Source: Seriola aureovittata (taxonomy: Eukaryota; Chordata; Actinopteri; Carangiformes; Carangidae). Taken from it: 64,000 nucleotides of DNA. Position 1 is the stretch's first letter. Each line of letters starts with the position of its first letter. The position numbers were made by a program, and so were the translations under genes. The stretch covers positions 23,063,776-23,127,775 of the forward strand of contig NC_079379.1 in NCBI RefSeq assembly GCF_021018895.1, given 5' to 3'. The notes under the pieces were generated by a model. The model worked only from the letters and a program-made list of their open reading frames with translations. It had not been told where the DNA came from and searched no databases. Positions 35,547 through 46,330 of the stretch are shown here, piece after piece.

Positions 35547-38149
35547 CTTGTGGCTGGAGGTGGTGGGAGGGTGAAGATTTATGGCCCACATAATGGTTAG
35601 ACTAGGTGAGGAAGCACTTAATAAACAACCTAGTAGATTCCCCCACGTGGAGTGGAATGGAGGTAGGAATTCTTATCGCATGACCTGCATGTGCAGGTGG
35701 AAATGCAAAACACTCATTTCCTTTTGTGGAGACTGTCTATGTAGATGACATGAACAATGGCGTGAATCAAGCTTTGTAAAATTGTTTTGAACCCAGGACA
35801 CACAAACACATGATATCACTGGTGAGGAGTGTTAAACATTAACCCACTTTCTGCACACGTATTCAGGCCGGTAGACTTTCTGTCCCGCGCTCGGAGAGGA
35901 GTTACTGCAGGTCTCAGTGTCCGATGTCAAACTCAACTCACTTTTGAGGCGGCTAAATGCAAGTGTAGAACAAGCTAGTAATCAGAGGTTGTTGACCTTG
36001 TGTGACTGTGCAGGTTGTTCTTGGAATGAATGTTGGTGATCTCTGAGGATTTCCAAAGAAAGCAGAAGTTTCTTTTTTTTTTTGCTCACAAAAATTTTTG
36101 CTCGCAAATCAGATTGAGCTGTCACAGTTTTCCAAAGAGCGGGAATCCGGCCCAGGCTATTGATAGTAAAATACACTCAGTCAGGTCAGTGCGCTGACAC
36201 AGAGAAAAAGAAATCAGGACTGAATTGAAAACCTGCATTGAAACAGAGAGAAGTGTCGGATGCATCCAAAGCAAAGTTCATCTGTAACTTTTTACACGCT
36301 CTGCGGGTTTCCATCACGTTCTACTATCCAATAAAAGTCGTCTTTAAAACCTTCTTTTCAGCTGTGACTATGTTTTACCTCCAACGGTGTCCCATTAACG
36401 CCACTCTCAGAAAGTGGTGCAATCGTAGTTTACACGCTAGCAGATCATTCTTTTCTTTTTTTTTTCATTTATCCACTATGAATGTTTGAGGCTATAACGG
36501 TTAACGGTATTAAAGAGAGAGATTTCAGACGTGTACTACTGCATACAGTGTCTCTAGAAAGTTTTCAGACCCCTTCACTTCCTGCTTTATTGCTGCTTTA
36601 TTATATGTTTTAGAAACTGTGGCAAAGTTGATTTGTGTATTTAACGTTCATTCCTTCATGTCAGGACAAAAACCAAACCATGAAGTCCCAGGAACGTTCT
36701 GCAGAGCTCTGCAAACAAACTCACAGTTGATAATTGTGTGAGCCTTGTTTCTTAATCTGTGTTTTTCTTCCTGTTAAATCTCAAAATCAAGTCAATCAAG
36801 TGCAAATCTATGACATCATCAGCCTACCTGAGCTGGCACACCTGTTATTTATCTGTTTACCCTGCACCTCGGAATGAATAGGGTTCTGTATTGTGTACTT
36901 GTTTTTGTGCCTGACATGCCATGTGCACGTGTTAAAGTACAGTGTGATTGCATGTAGCATTTGCACATACAGTACTACAATCACAATACATTACAGTCAT
37001 CTGCCAAGTACATTCATCCTATAGTGGACGTGCACTGTAACACTGTCCCATCGCCCTCGTTGACACAGATCTGCCACAGTTCATCACGTATCCACCTGCT
37101 CTGTATCTACCTGCTCAGATTGCAGACGGACATCGTCAGGTGACTGAATGGCCAATTAAGATTCCCATCAGCTGTGCGGGACAGAGGACAGCGGCTGTTT
37201 ACAGAATTTCACTCATTGTTTATACTGTAGCAATGTGAGACGCAGATGCTCCCGCGAGTGTCTATCGCCGCATCAGGCGTACGTGTGCCCGCACAAAGAA
37301 GATGTGATGCTGATCTAGATCATAATGTGAAGAATGCCATCCAGTACCGGCACGCCAGCGAGGCTGTATGTGAAAGTAAAGATGTGTGTTTACAGCCGGG
37401 GGAAGGAATGTGTGGTGGTCTGAGGCCATTACTGGATGAAAAATTACAGGCAGGTCTTATCCCATAGGAAACACTAACCACACACACTGTTGAATATACA
37501 TACGGTGTGCTGTTAAACACTTTGAATGATTACACTGCTGCTGCTTAATGAGGCTCACCTTTGAACTCGGTGAGGAAGCGTCCAGGAATGTCTGCTATTC
37601 AAAACATCCATGAAAGTGTTTATTCACTCCGAGCGAGTTCTTTGAAGTCGTGACACTTGGTCTGAAATGACTGGAAAGTTACCGATTCATGCAGCTAAAC
37701 AAGTTCACGCTTCCTTCCTGCCGGTGCTGGACGCGTGGTTATGGCTAGACTTCATGTTTTTGGTATCAGCAGGGGTGTTTTGGACCGGCGGTGCTGATAG
37801 GTCAGTCTGTCCCCAGTCTGTCCCCGAGCCGCTACGGTCCCTGCAAACAAAACCAGGAAGAGGAGGAATGTACCGACACCAGCTCTTACTGTAATCGCAG
37901 CCAGTTTGGACTGGAACTGTACAACAGCAAGAAAACAGTTTATGTTGCAAGAATCTTTAGTCATAAAACGCTTGAAACTTTTGCCTTAATTGTTTTTAAA
38001 TCTTAAAAGTTTACTTTGACGTGCAGAGGCAGTATGAGTATGAGATGCACCATTACAAAACATAAAATAAATAAAAAGTACAATATAAACTTGCAATAAT
38101 TCATTTGTTCATGTGTGAATATTAAGGTTACATTAGATTAGGACATCTG

Positions 38150-38500
38150 AAATTCTTAATGCTTTGACTTTCTAATATTGCTTGTGTCGGTCCGTCAACC
38201 ACTTTGGTCCAGACTGAAATATCTGCACTGACATTTTGAGCTGCCTTCAATAATAATAAAATTATCCAGAGGATCAACCTGACTGACTCAAGTGATGACT
38301 TCCCATCAGCCTCAGCTGTACTTTGTCTTTAGTGCTAGTTAGCAAATATTAGCATGCTAACACATTGTACTAAGGTTGTGTACTTGGGTAACATTATACC
38401 TGTTTAGCATCAGCATGTTAGCATTATCATCACGTTAGCATGCTGATGTTAGCATTTAGCTCAAAGTACAGCCGCACGCAGCTGCAACTGTGGCTCTAGT
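38150..38500 (+). repeat. Dispersed fish repeat (TTAGCATGCTAAC type)
   Basis: Contains TCAACCACTTTGGTCCAGAC, CATCAGCCTCAGCTGTACTT, TTAGCATGCTAACACATTGT and GCTGATGTTAGCATTTAGCT. This segment order is characteristic of a very common repeat family in percomorph fishes. Confidence 0.6.
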
Positions 38501-38625
38501 TTCTATTCCAGATGTCAGTAACAGGTGGACCGTGGTCCGGATCCGGAGCCAGACAGCGTCTTACCTGGACCCAGATGCTACTCAGCCAAGACACACAGGG
38601 GAGAGACGGGACAAGAGACACTGTC

Positions 38626-38630
<5 letters not shown>

Positions 38631-38664
<34 letters not shown>

Positions 38665-38680
38665 AGAGAGAGAGAGAGAG
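38631..38680. repeat. Compound (AT)n(GA)n microsatellite
   Basis: 30 bp of AT joined to 19 bp of GA. Confidence 0.95.
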
Positions 38681-41174
38681 ATTATTTATATTATATGATT
38701 ATAACTTCTCATTTATATAGTTATTTATAATCCCTCCAGTTCACCATCATCTCTCCTTCCCCCCGACCAACACCAGACTTTTGCTTGAAGGAAATTTTGT
38801 CCAACTGGACCTTTTTAATTTTTACCTCTGTTGCTAATCAAATAAGATATTAATGATTAGGGAACATTTTGCAATTTTATAAACTGTAATATAAGATTTA
38901 ATCCCCCTTTCCCCACACAAATAATTTTCATTGTTGATTTCACAACAATAAGTGTGTGTCTGCAGAAACAACAGGCAGGAGCCCAGGAAGACTTTCACAA
39001 ACATTTACAACAACATGATCACAATTTAACATCAACCAGCATCTTCCAGAGAAAAACAATCAGGGCAACAACATCGTATAAGGACTTAAACAAAGTAAAA
39101 CAATGCAACTAGTGTTATGACAACGGGTTGATTAGGGTTGCAATCTCAATCCTCCATCCAGCCTGTATCAGTTCCCTGTGCAAACAGCAGACATGCTCCT
39201 GTTTTTCCTTTGTTTCTTTTCCTTTCCCGGTTCTCTCCTGTGCTCAAGGAATTCAGGAGGAATGCAGAAAAAGCATCCTGTTTTCATTCCACACTCTTAG
39301 TCAGCTATTCACACTCACACTGCAGTGCACGCTGGGGGGTCTGAGAGTTCATACTGACGTCAGGGTAAATAACTAGGAAGAACTAATGGAGACACAGGTG
39401 CATATTATCACCGCTTGGCCCAGTTTGTTTTTCATCCCACAATCCTCAATTCCCTGTCCAACAGGTCACTACACGTCATGAAAATACAAGCGACAAACCA
39501 TCATATAAAGACGTGATTGACTCTGAATAGTGCTGGTATCTCACTTAATGTTATTATCTGTCATTCCTTAAACACTAGACCTGTAACCGAGGACATCCTG
39601 TAGATAATAAAGAAGCCAATAGCCAACATCCTCTTTAATAAACATTTTCTGAGCTCACGTCCCCCTCACAGAGCAGCCTATCTAAAGTAAACATCGGCTT
39701 ATGGAGCAGCAAAAGGGACAGACTACCCACCATGAAGAGATAAGCAGCGCACGTTACACTTGCAGACAAGGAAATCCTATGCACAGTAACCACCAGCGTC
39801 TTTTTTATTTTGCCCCTCTGCAGGTTCACTGTGCGCCCGTTCTGTAGTTAAACGTTAAGCACGACTTCAAAGCAAGACACACCTGCTTCTTTTCTGCACA
39901 GTCAGGCTGAAAGTGAGGGCTTACAAGGCTTTTATGGACAGCAACATGCTGCCGTTTAAATCCTTGCACACAGTAACACACAGGTTTATACCTGGAACTC
40001 AGTGTGGTACATACTGAAGTTACACTCTGAAAAAACAGATTCAGCAATGATCAATAATAAAGGTCAAACTTCATCATGATGATCAGCTGTTTAACCGCTG
40101 ACAAAGGAAGTGATGAGCCAACTAGATCAGACTGGCGCGGCAGATCTTTTAGATATTTGAGCCACTTGTCACTATGTGAATGATTTAAAGGAGAAATAGA
40201 AAACATGGCTGAACGCTCCGGTCCCGTTTACACAGCAGGTAAATTGTGTAGGTGAGCGGTGACGGTTCGCGTTCACACTGGCTCTTTAGAGATGAACAAA
40301 GACAGTTAAACATGAAGTTACGCTGACGAAAACGTCAGTTTACTGATTGGACAGTTTTGGCAACTGTCATTCTGCATCCTCTTGACCTGTGTGGTGAAAT
40401 CAAAATCAAAACTGTGGCGACTTATGGGAAGTCATGCTGCATTTTAGCTGAGAAAGCAAAGTGAGTTTTCGTCTTCGTTCAGCTGAAGGAAATTATTCAG
40501 CACAAAGAGACGATGCACCAACTGTGTGTTAGCTGTAAGCTAGCTAGCAATGACGCTTTTGTGTCTTTGTGTGTTTGTGCTCAGCTGAGCTAAGCAGAAA
40601 ACACCAGTTTTCATATATTATATATATATTTACAATAGTTTGACATTTTTGGAAATACACTGATTCATTTTCTTGCTGAGAATTGAGTCAATTGATACCA
40701 CACTTTCAGATCTACCTTAAAAAGGGAAGGTGAAGCTGTTGCATAATTACAAGCTAAGTTTACAACTAACTAACTTTATAGTTTCTGTGGCGTCTGCCTT
40801 TGAATAGCTCTTTAATCTAATCTCATAAATGATATCATTCATTCATCATATCATTTAATCCTCTCCTTCAAGTCATGAAAGCAAACCACTCCACCCCCCC
40901 ACCCCCCCACCACTCTCCCTGCTCCGTCTAAGTTTAATCCATTTCCTCAATGACTTACATTTTATTCATTGCTATTGCTATTTTATTTCCTTGTTTACAT
41001 CTGGCAAGCATCAGGTTATTACCAATCATGGCTCGTGATCATCAGCCACTAAATTGATATATCATGTTGTGCATGAAAGCAGAAGTGAATGTTTTAGTTC
41101 AAAGAATAGCTGAAATAATTTCAGGTGTTTGCTGGAACGTGATTTGTGACTGAAGATCCAGTAAGTGACACAGC

Positions 41175-41684
41175 TATTAAATACCATAAGACTTTTATTT
41201 TCCCAAACACAATCCAGTGCATCATTCATAAAAATATAAATACATCTCTGAATAAGTTAGAGAATAAATAAATTCAATCATTCAGCATTCAACAGTAAAC
41301 TTGTAAGCTGGTAAACGATCCGTCATATACAGCATTGAGGATGTTTTATGTTTCCATGTGTCCATATATCAGTTCCCGGTGACTGCAGTCAAACGGGGCG
41401 GACGGGCAAATGGATTGATGGGAACAGAAAAGGTGCGGGCCACAGATGTATAGGTTTTGAAGTGCATAACACAAGTCAAGAGTCAACATTTCCCAGTAGC
41501 TAATACAGAGAAGTTAAGTGGACATTTGTCAGGGGAGGAAAAACAATTGTTGCATGTTTTTGGCAAGCTGCACATCATTGAAACCTTCTGGCTTATCTTC
41601 AATCAAAACATTAAACAGGAGCTATGCAATAAACACTCAGGGCAACACAATAGACCCACTGTAGTTGTTATGCTAGAAGAAAGT

Positions 41685-41741
<57 letters not shown>

Positions 41742-42518
41742 GAGCTGACAATAGACCTTGCATAAAGCTAACTGTTTGTTCGATAAATCCCAAAGTGATG
41801 ACCTTCATTTCACCGTTGGCACACGCTGCCGTCGGTGTTCAAGCTGCCGTTTTCAAGTAAGCTTCATTATTAAACAGCTATTAGCGAATTTGCCTTAAAC
41901 ATTAGGCGGGACGGCAGATTCCAGCTCTGATACAGAGGAGTATTAAACCAAACCAAAGGTCAGCAGTGACAGAGTAGAGTAAACATGGACAAAACATTCC
42001 CAACTAACTACAGAGTTTATATGACTCTGGAATATGTAATGATCCTATAATCCTCATATTGGGGGCGAGTTTCGGGTGTGAAACTGTCCTTAAAGACGAG
42101 TCGAAACCAGAGCTTTGTCCATAGAAACCAAACAACTGGTCACTGATTGATCAATGTAACATTTCTTGATGTGGTCGTCCACTAGTCTCGAAGTCGGTTC
42201 CCTGGGTTTCCTTTCTTAGAAACTTCCGTCCTTGGCATGCAGACTGTTATTAAGTTCAGAAAAGTTCAAGGAGAGTTCAAAAAATAACTCTTAACGTCTC
42301 CACCCAACATCGCTCCTGCCTCAGGGCTTCTATCTTGGGAAGCTGCCAGTCTTCAAAAGCGCTGTTTTGTTGATCAGTTGCGTGATTCCCGTGCCAACCA
42401 CCTTTCCATCTCTGCATTCCCAGAGTTGGTAAGACTCTGGACGCCGGAGGAGTCTCCTGACCGTGGGGTTGAACCCACAGTGATTGAACCACCTCTGGTT
42501 TTATTTTCGTTAAGTCTT
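41175..42518 (-). other. edn2: edn2 3'UTR with AU-rich element and poly(A) signal
   Basis: There is no coding frame downstream of the edn2 stop. On the minus strand AATTTATTTATT (41274-41263) forms an AU-rich element, and GTATTTATATTTTTAT lies 3' of it. AATAAA at 41199-41194 is followed by a GT-containing tract. A 49-bp (TG)n microsatellite, read as (CA)n in the transcript, lies at 41689-41737. Endothelin mRNAs are short-lived through 3'UTR AUUUA elements. The UTR limits are inferred. Confidence 0.5.
41689..41737. repeat. (TG)n microsatellite in the edn2 3'UTR
   Basis: 49 bp of alternating TG on plus, read as (CA)n in the edn2 transcript. Confidence 0.95.
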
Positions 42519-42618
42519 CTACCTCCTCGTTCGGCTCTTGAGCCTGTTGACTCGAACCGCTTTCTTGTTTGTTGAGAGAACCTCTTTTGCGATGGCCGCG
42601 TTGGACTTGACCACAGAT
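42519..42618 (-). CDS. edn2: edn2 exon 5: C-terminus and stop
   Basis: Acceptor cccccccgcag follows a short C-tract. 32 codons ([20 protein letters not shown] then [13 protein letters not shown]) end in TAG at 42521-42519. The basic tail resembles other endothelin precursors. A longer overlapping frame to 42374 is off-phase. Confidence 0.87.
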
Positions 42619-44477
42619 CTGCGGGGGGGGGAAACAAGGTAATACAGGTCAGAAGTGTTTAACATGTGTTAGAACTGACCATCAAACCACAACAAAGAAT
42701 GGATTTAAAGGTTGAGCCGTAAATTCGTCTTCATTTACCTGTAAGATGCAAGCAATTTGTCGCTGTTGATGTTTTCAGATTTTCCCAATGGGCCCACGAC
42801 ATCAGTCCCTGGGTTCTGAGATCTGTGGACAGATACAACAAAAACATTAACACAATGACATAATAAAGGGGGTTGAACTTCACAAACTGAAGTTTTGCAT
42901 TATCTCATTACTTGAAGCAAAATTAGTTCAGGGTCAACCATACAATTATCTTGGAATTCCAAGCCAATATGTTTTTAGATGCCTTATGGGCAGAAACGCA
43001 AGGGTGTGCCTTATAAAACACCACCTTGGATAAGATCTAGAGATGGTGACTAATCCATTCTGGCAGTCTCAAGACCGCAATAACTCTCAGGCGAAACAAA
43101 ACATTCCCTTGAGCAAAAGCAGAAATCTACGAATTCCAAAAATAGCCGCACAGCTAATAACACTTTGTGATTTCTTTCAAGGCCTACGGAGAAAAAAATG
43201 CGGGGCCACCCTATCGTTCTGCCCTCATACAGTTATACCACTATCACAGACTGAATCATTTCACTGCTCGAGGCCTGTCACACTCGACCGACACTGGAAC
43301 GAGACAAAAAAGCTAGTTTGATACGATCTGGAATCCCGAGGAGGATGGTACGTGATGGGAAGGAGTTTCTTTTCTGTGAGTCTTGGCTGATGGAGGAATG
43401 AAAAAATTGGGGAGGGCAGGGCGCTCACCTTTTATGACAGAAGCTGGAACAAGTTATATCGGCTGGGTTGAGGCATCTGCAACGGTCGGCTGAACGGCGG
43501 CGGCGAGACAGGGGACTTCCCAGACCGTATGGAAGGAGTTTACTGTAAAAGAAAATGAAAGTTTATTAGGACAACACCGGTCAAAGGGTGTAGAAATGTT
43601 TGGGTTGTGGGGCTCGGTGTTGAGGTCTGAAGTGCTCAGCAGCCTCACCTCGGCGTGTTGACCCAGATAATATCCAAGTGGCAGAAGTAGATGCATTCTT
43701 TATCATCCCAGCTGTTACAGGAGCAGCGTTTGGTCCTGACATGTTGTGAATGTGGAGCATGAGCTGGCAGCTCTGCCCGGTCTGATAAGGGGTGTCCACA
43801 ACCTGGAAAAAAAACAAAACACAAAAGCAGCCCGAGATTAAAAAGCGCCTACTAATCCTTTTGCAGTGTCACTTCGTAAGTTGGTGGTTATCAGGTGTAA
43901 ATGCAAACAAATGCACTCGGCAGGCTCACACCCATCAGTGCGGTTAAACAAATGTAGTAGTGATTATAGTGGAACCTATTCATCATATTATAAAGTCAAG
44001 GAATTTAATCCAAGTCAAACAGTCCTGCCAGAGGTGGTTATATCAATAATTCTGTGGAAATAATGCGGTTACTCTTTAATAAAAGGTGAGTTCCTTATCT
44101 AACTGCATGGCTGAACCCAGCTATTGTATTGTATCTGTGGTGACTGGCTAATGACCAAAGGCTGCAGCTATAAATCATGTAGTTTGCAGGACACAAGGAT
44201 CTTAATTTTGTAAGATTGCTTATTTTAATACCCTGAAAACCTGTAATTAAGGTAGTAGGTAAATATCCACAAGGAACATGTTATAAAGGTAAGTTAATCA
44301 TTTTTAATTGGATTTCACTCAAATAAAATTTTGAAAAAATACACAAATGTAGTTACAAACAGTCTAAAATCCTAGAAATAAAGAAAGACATAAAAGAAAA
44401 AGTTGCTCACCCTCTTGCAGATACATGCAGATGACGACTAAAGTCAGAGCCTTGCACATGAAGGAATCCATCATCAT
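42519..44477 (-). CDS. edn2: Preproendothelin (endothelin-2 type), complete, five exons
   Basis: Precursor of a 21-residue vasoactive peptide that signals through endothelin GPCRs. Coding exons 44477-44411, 43802-43649, 43542-43429, 42822-42739 and 42618-42519 are joined by GT-AG introns (phases 1, 2, 2, 2) to give 172 codons plus TAG; human EDN2 is 178 aa. Residues 1-23 form a signal peptide with three alternative Met starts. A furin site VRTKR ends at residue 48. The mature peptide is residues 49-69: [15 protein letters not shown] then HLDIIW, with Cys at 1, 3, 11 and 15. It is followed by VNTP, so the converting-enzyme W-V bond is present. A tetra-Arg site (87-90) precedes a second endothelin-like motif, [15 protein letters not shown] (95-109), with identical Cys spacing. 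Trp at position 6 favours edn2 over edn1 or edn3, as does linkage to hivep3. Confidence 0.95.
42739..42822 (-). CDS. edn2: edn2 exon 4: C-terminal propeptide
   Basis: 84 bp, phase 2 in and out, acceptor ctgtccacag, donor GTAAAT. Encodes [20 protein letters not shown] and SDKLLASYR. It has no motif of its own; the assignment rests on phase continuity. Confidence 0.85.
43429..43542 (-). CDS. edn2: edn2 exon 3: endothelin-like repeat
   Basis: 114 bp, phase 2 in and out, donor GTGAGC. Encodes [20 protein letters not shown] followed by [18 protein letters not shown]. This is the non-hormonal endothelin-like peptide present in all preproendothelins, with C-x-C-x7-C-x3-C spacing retained. Confidence 0.92.
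43649..43802 (-). CDS. edn2: edn2 exon 2: mature endothelin
   Basis: 154 bp, phase 1 in and 2 out, acceptor tttttccag, donor GTGAGG. It holds the propeptide ([20 protein letters not shown]), the RTKR cleavage site, the whole mature peptide and VNTP. Having the complete peptide in exon 2 is the usual endothelin gene structure. The correct frame is different from the longest open frame over these bases, which is a shadow. Confidence 0.96.
44411..44477 (-). CDS. edn2: edn2 exon 1: signal peptide
   Basis: ATG ATG ATG GAT TCC... encodes [20 protein letters not shown] and QE, a hydrophobic secretion signal, then one G before the donor GTGAGC. Three tandem ATGs (44477, 44474, 44471) are possible starts; I chose the first. 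The exon lies about 125 nt downstream of the predicted transcription start. Confidence 0.88.
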
Positions 44478-44624
44478 CCTCGCTGTCTGAAGTTCAGATG
44501 TGTAAAGAGGCAGCAGCAGTCAGTTAACACTCTCCAAGAGGTGCAGACGGGTGTTAAAAGGTCTCGTGCGTGTCGGAGGCTGGAGAACAGCAGCAGGTGC
44601 TTTGTGTTCATGTCCCTGCCAGGA

Positions 44625-44640
44625 CGTCTACTTATACCCC
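44625..44640 (-). promoter_or_regulatory. edn2 TATA box / core promoter
   Basis: The minus strand reads GGGGTATAAGTAGACGTCC. TATAAG at 44636-44631 lies about 155 nt upstream of the first ATG, so transcription should start near 44600. Endothelin genes are known to use TATA promoters. The GACGTC just downstream resembles a CRE core. Confidence 0.6.
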
Positions 44641-46260
44641 CCTCCTGTGGGTGATACCGCCATGGCCCCTCCCACCTCTGTGTACTCATCTGTCTATGCA
44701 GAACAGGCGCTGTTACACAACTCGCACATACTCCACCTGCCCTCCTCGCATTCCTGCACTGACCTTAAGTCACGGCGCCGCCAGCGCCTCCAACTGGTCA
44801 AGAGGGACAGAGAGAAACATGTGAGGAGGGTGTAATGTAACTGAAGAGCCGGAGCATTGTGTTGCATGCTGATTTTTCAGTGTCTTTAAAGTGGATTTTT
44901 ATTTTTATTTTTATTTTTATGCCATTAAACAGTTTTTCACTCCATATTCTAATGCTTTTATTGACAGAATACAAAAGTATCTAAGCAGCACATGTGGGAC
45001 ATTAAAACACAAACTCAACTGGTGTGTCAGACTTGAGGTCAGGTGTTCATGGTCGGGAAATTTGTGATTTTGGACGTAAAGAGACAAGAAGGAGTAAACA
45101 AAACAAAAAAATCTAGACGGTTACCAAAAAAGGGAATTTAGTTGGCTTGCAACCGTTGGTGTATCACACTGGGCGTGTGTGTAGTCTGCCAGTCTGTGTG
45201 GACATGTCTGAGGGTGAGGTGAGAAAAGCAAAGGAATGCGAAGCAAATTATGGCAAGGTAAAAAAAAAAAAAAAGACAAAACAAATGAGGTAATTGGAAA
45301 AAACTGCTTGGTGAAGTTTCACCTCACGCTAATGATTTCTCCCATTAAAAAAATAAAAAGAAGAAGATCTAATAATAACAAAGTGTGAATTTATTAGACA
45401 GTCTGCCTGGCAACAGAAGGTGGTAACACTTTACTTTAATCCCTCTATTTCGCATTTATAGGCAACATTTAATAAAGGTTAATAACAGACTGTGATGTGG
45501 TTTTACTTTTATGAACAATCCTTTGAACTAACTGATGTATAATGAAGCTGCAATCAAATATACTGAGATATGAAGAAACACACATGATGAATCTTTACAG
45601 TGTGTGAATTTATCGGTTCACATGCATGTACCTGTTATATTCAGGTTTTTTCGCTGCAGACATTTCTCTTTTGTCATAACAGAAAAATCGCAGGTGTGAT
45701 TCACGACATTAATAAACACCTGCATTCCATTCAGGTGAGCTACGGTTCCAGTATCCAGGTATCCGACATGCTGTCTCACTGTGCCGCCTTACCGGGACAA
45801 TCGATGGAACCGGGCCATCGCTAACTAAATGTTTTGATTCGCTTGAACTGCTGCTGCTATGACGAGTCAAAATATCAGGCAGGTTTAAAACTGTTAACAA
45901 ATGTTCAGAACTCATGGAGACACGTTGAGGAGTTAAAGTGCAATACGACTTAAAACAACAAGATATCAACCGCTCAGAAGCGACAGCAGGTTTTATGAGG
46001 CCATGGCATCTTTCCTTTTTTCCAGAGGCGTTGGACACGAGGTCGGAGGCGGCAGAAGAAGACATCATAGGAACAGACAGAGTGTTTGCATGTGCCACCC
46101 ATTTGATATGAGGATGATGAAGTCAAGGAGGGCTGTCAGCACCCCCCCCCCACCCCCCCACCCCCACCCTCACCCCACCATCCTCCCTTCGAAAAGGTGA
46201 GGTCACGGCAATCTCAGTGTGTAACATGCTTTAACCTTCCGCAAGAGATATACAGCTGCC

Positions 46261-46261
<1 letters not shown>

Positions 46262-46327
<66 letters not shown>
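46262..46327. repeat. (CA)n microsatellite
   Basis: 66 bp uninterrupted, the longest pure CA tract in the window. Confidence 0.95.

Positions 46328-46330
<3 letters not shown>

Larger units (their letters stand above)
23111..41174. other. Gene-free interval between phactr4 promoter and edn2 3' end
   Basis: About 18 kb with only short open frames in all six frames. Contains the hAT-like element (25313-26057), the TIR-element pair (27749-28463), a local duplication (31696-32009), a LINE tail (33425-33600), a MITE-like element (34645-34954), a dispersed repeat (38150-38500) and microsatellites. The rest has no recognised feature and could hold regulatory sequence. Confidence 0.6.

Noticed and set aside
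36540..36720. Tc1-like end sequence (TTTTCAGACCCCTTCACTTC)
   Set aside because: Suggestive of an eroded DNA transposon, but I could not find the matching opposite terminus.
37246..37467. 73-codon plus-strand frame with several Cys residues
   Set aside because: No recognisable family, no splice partners, single short frame.
43581..43817. 78-codon minus-strand frame [15 protein letters not shown]... over edn2 exon 2
   Set aside because: Wrong frame; the endothelin frame over the same bases is unambiguous.
45709..46098. 129-codon minus-strand ORF
   Set aside because: No domain, no splice context. The region shares short motifs (ATTCCATTC, TATGACGAGTCAAAA) with 33880-33990, suggesting a dispersed repeat.
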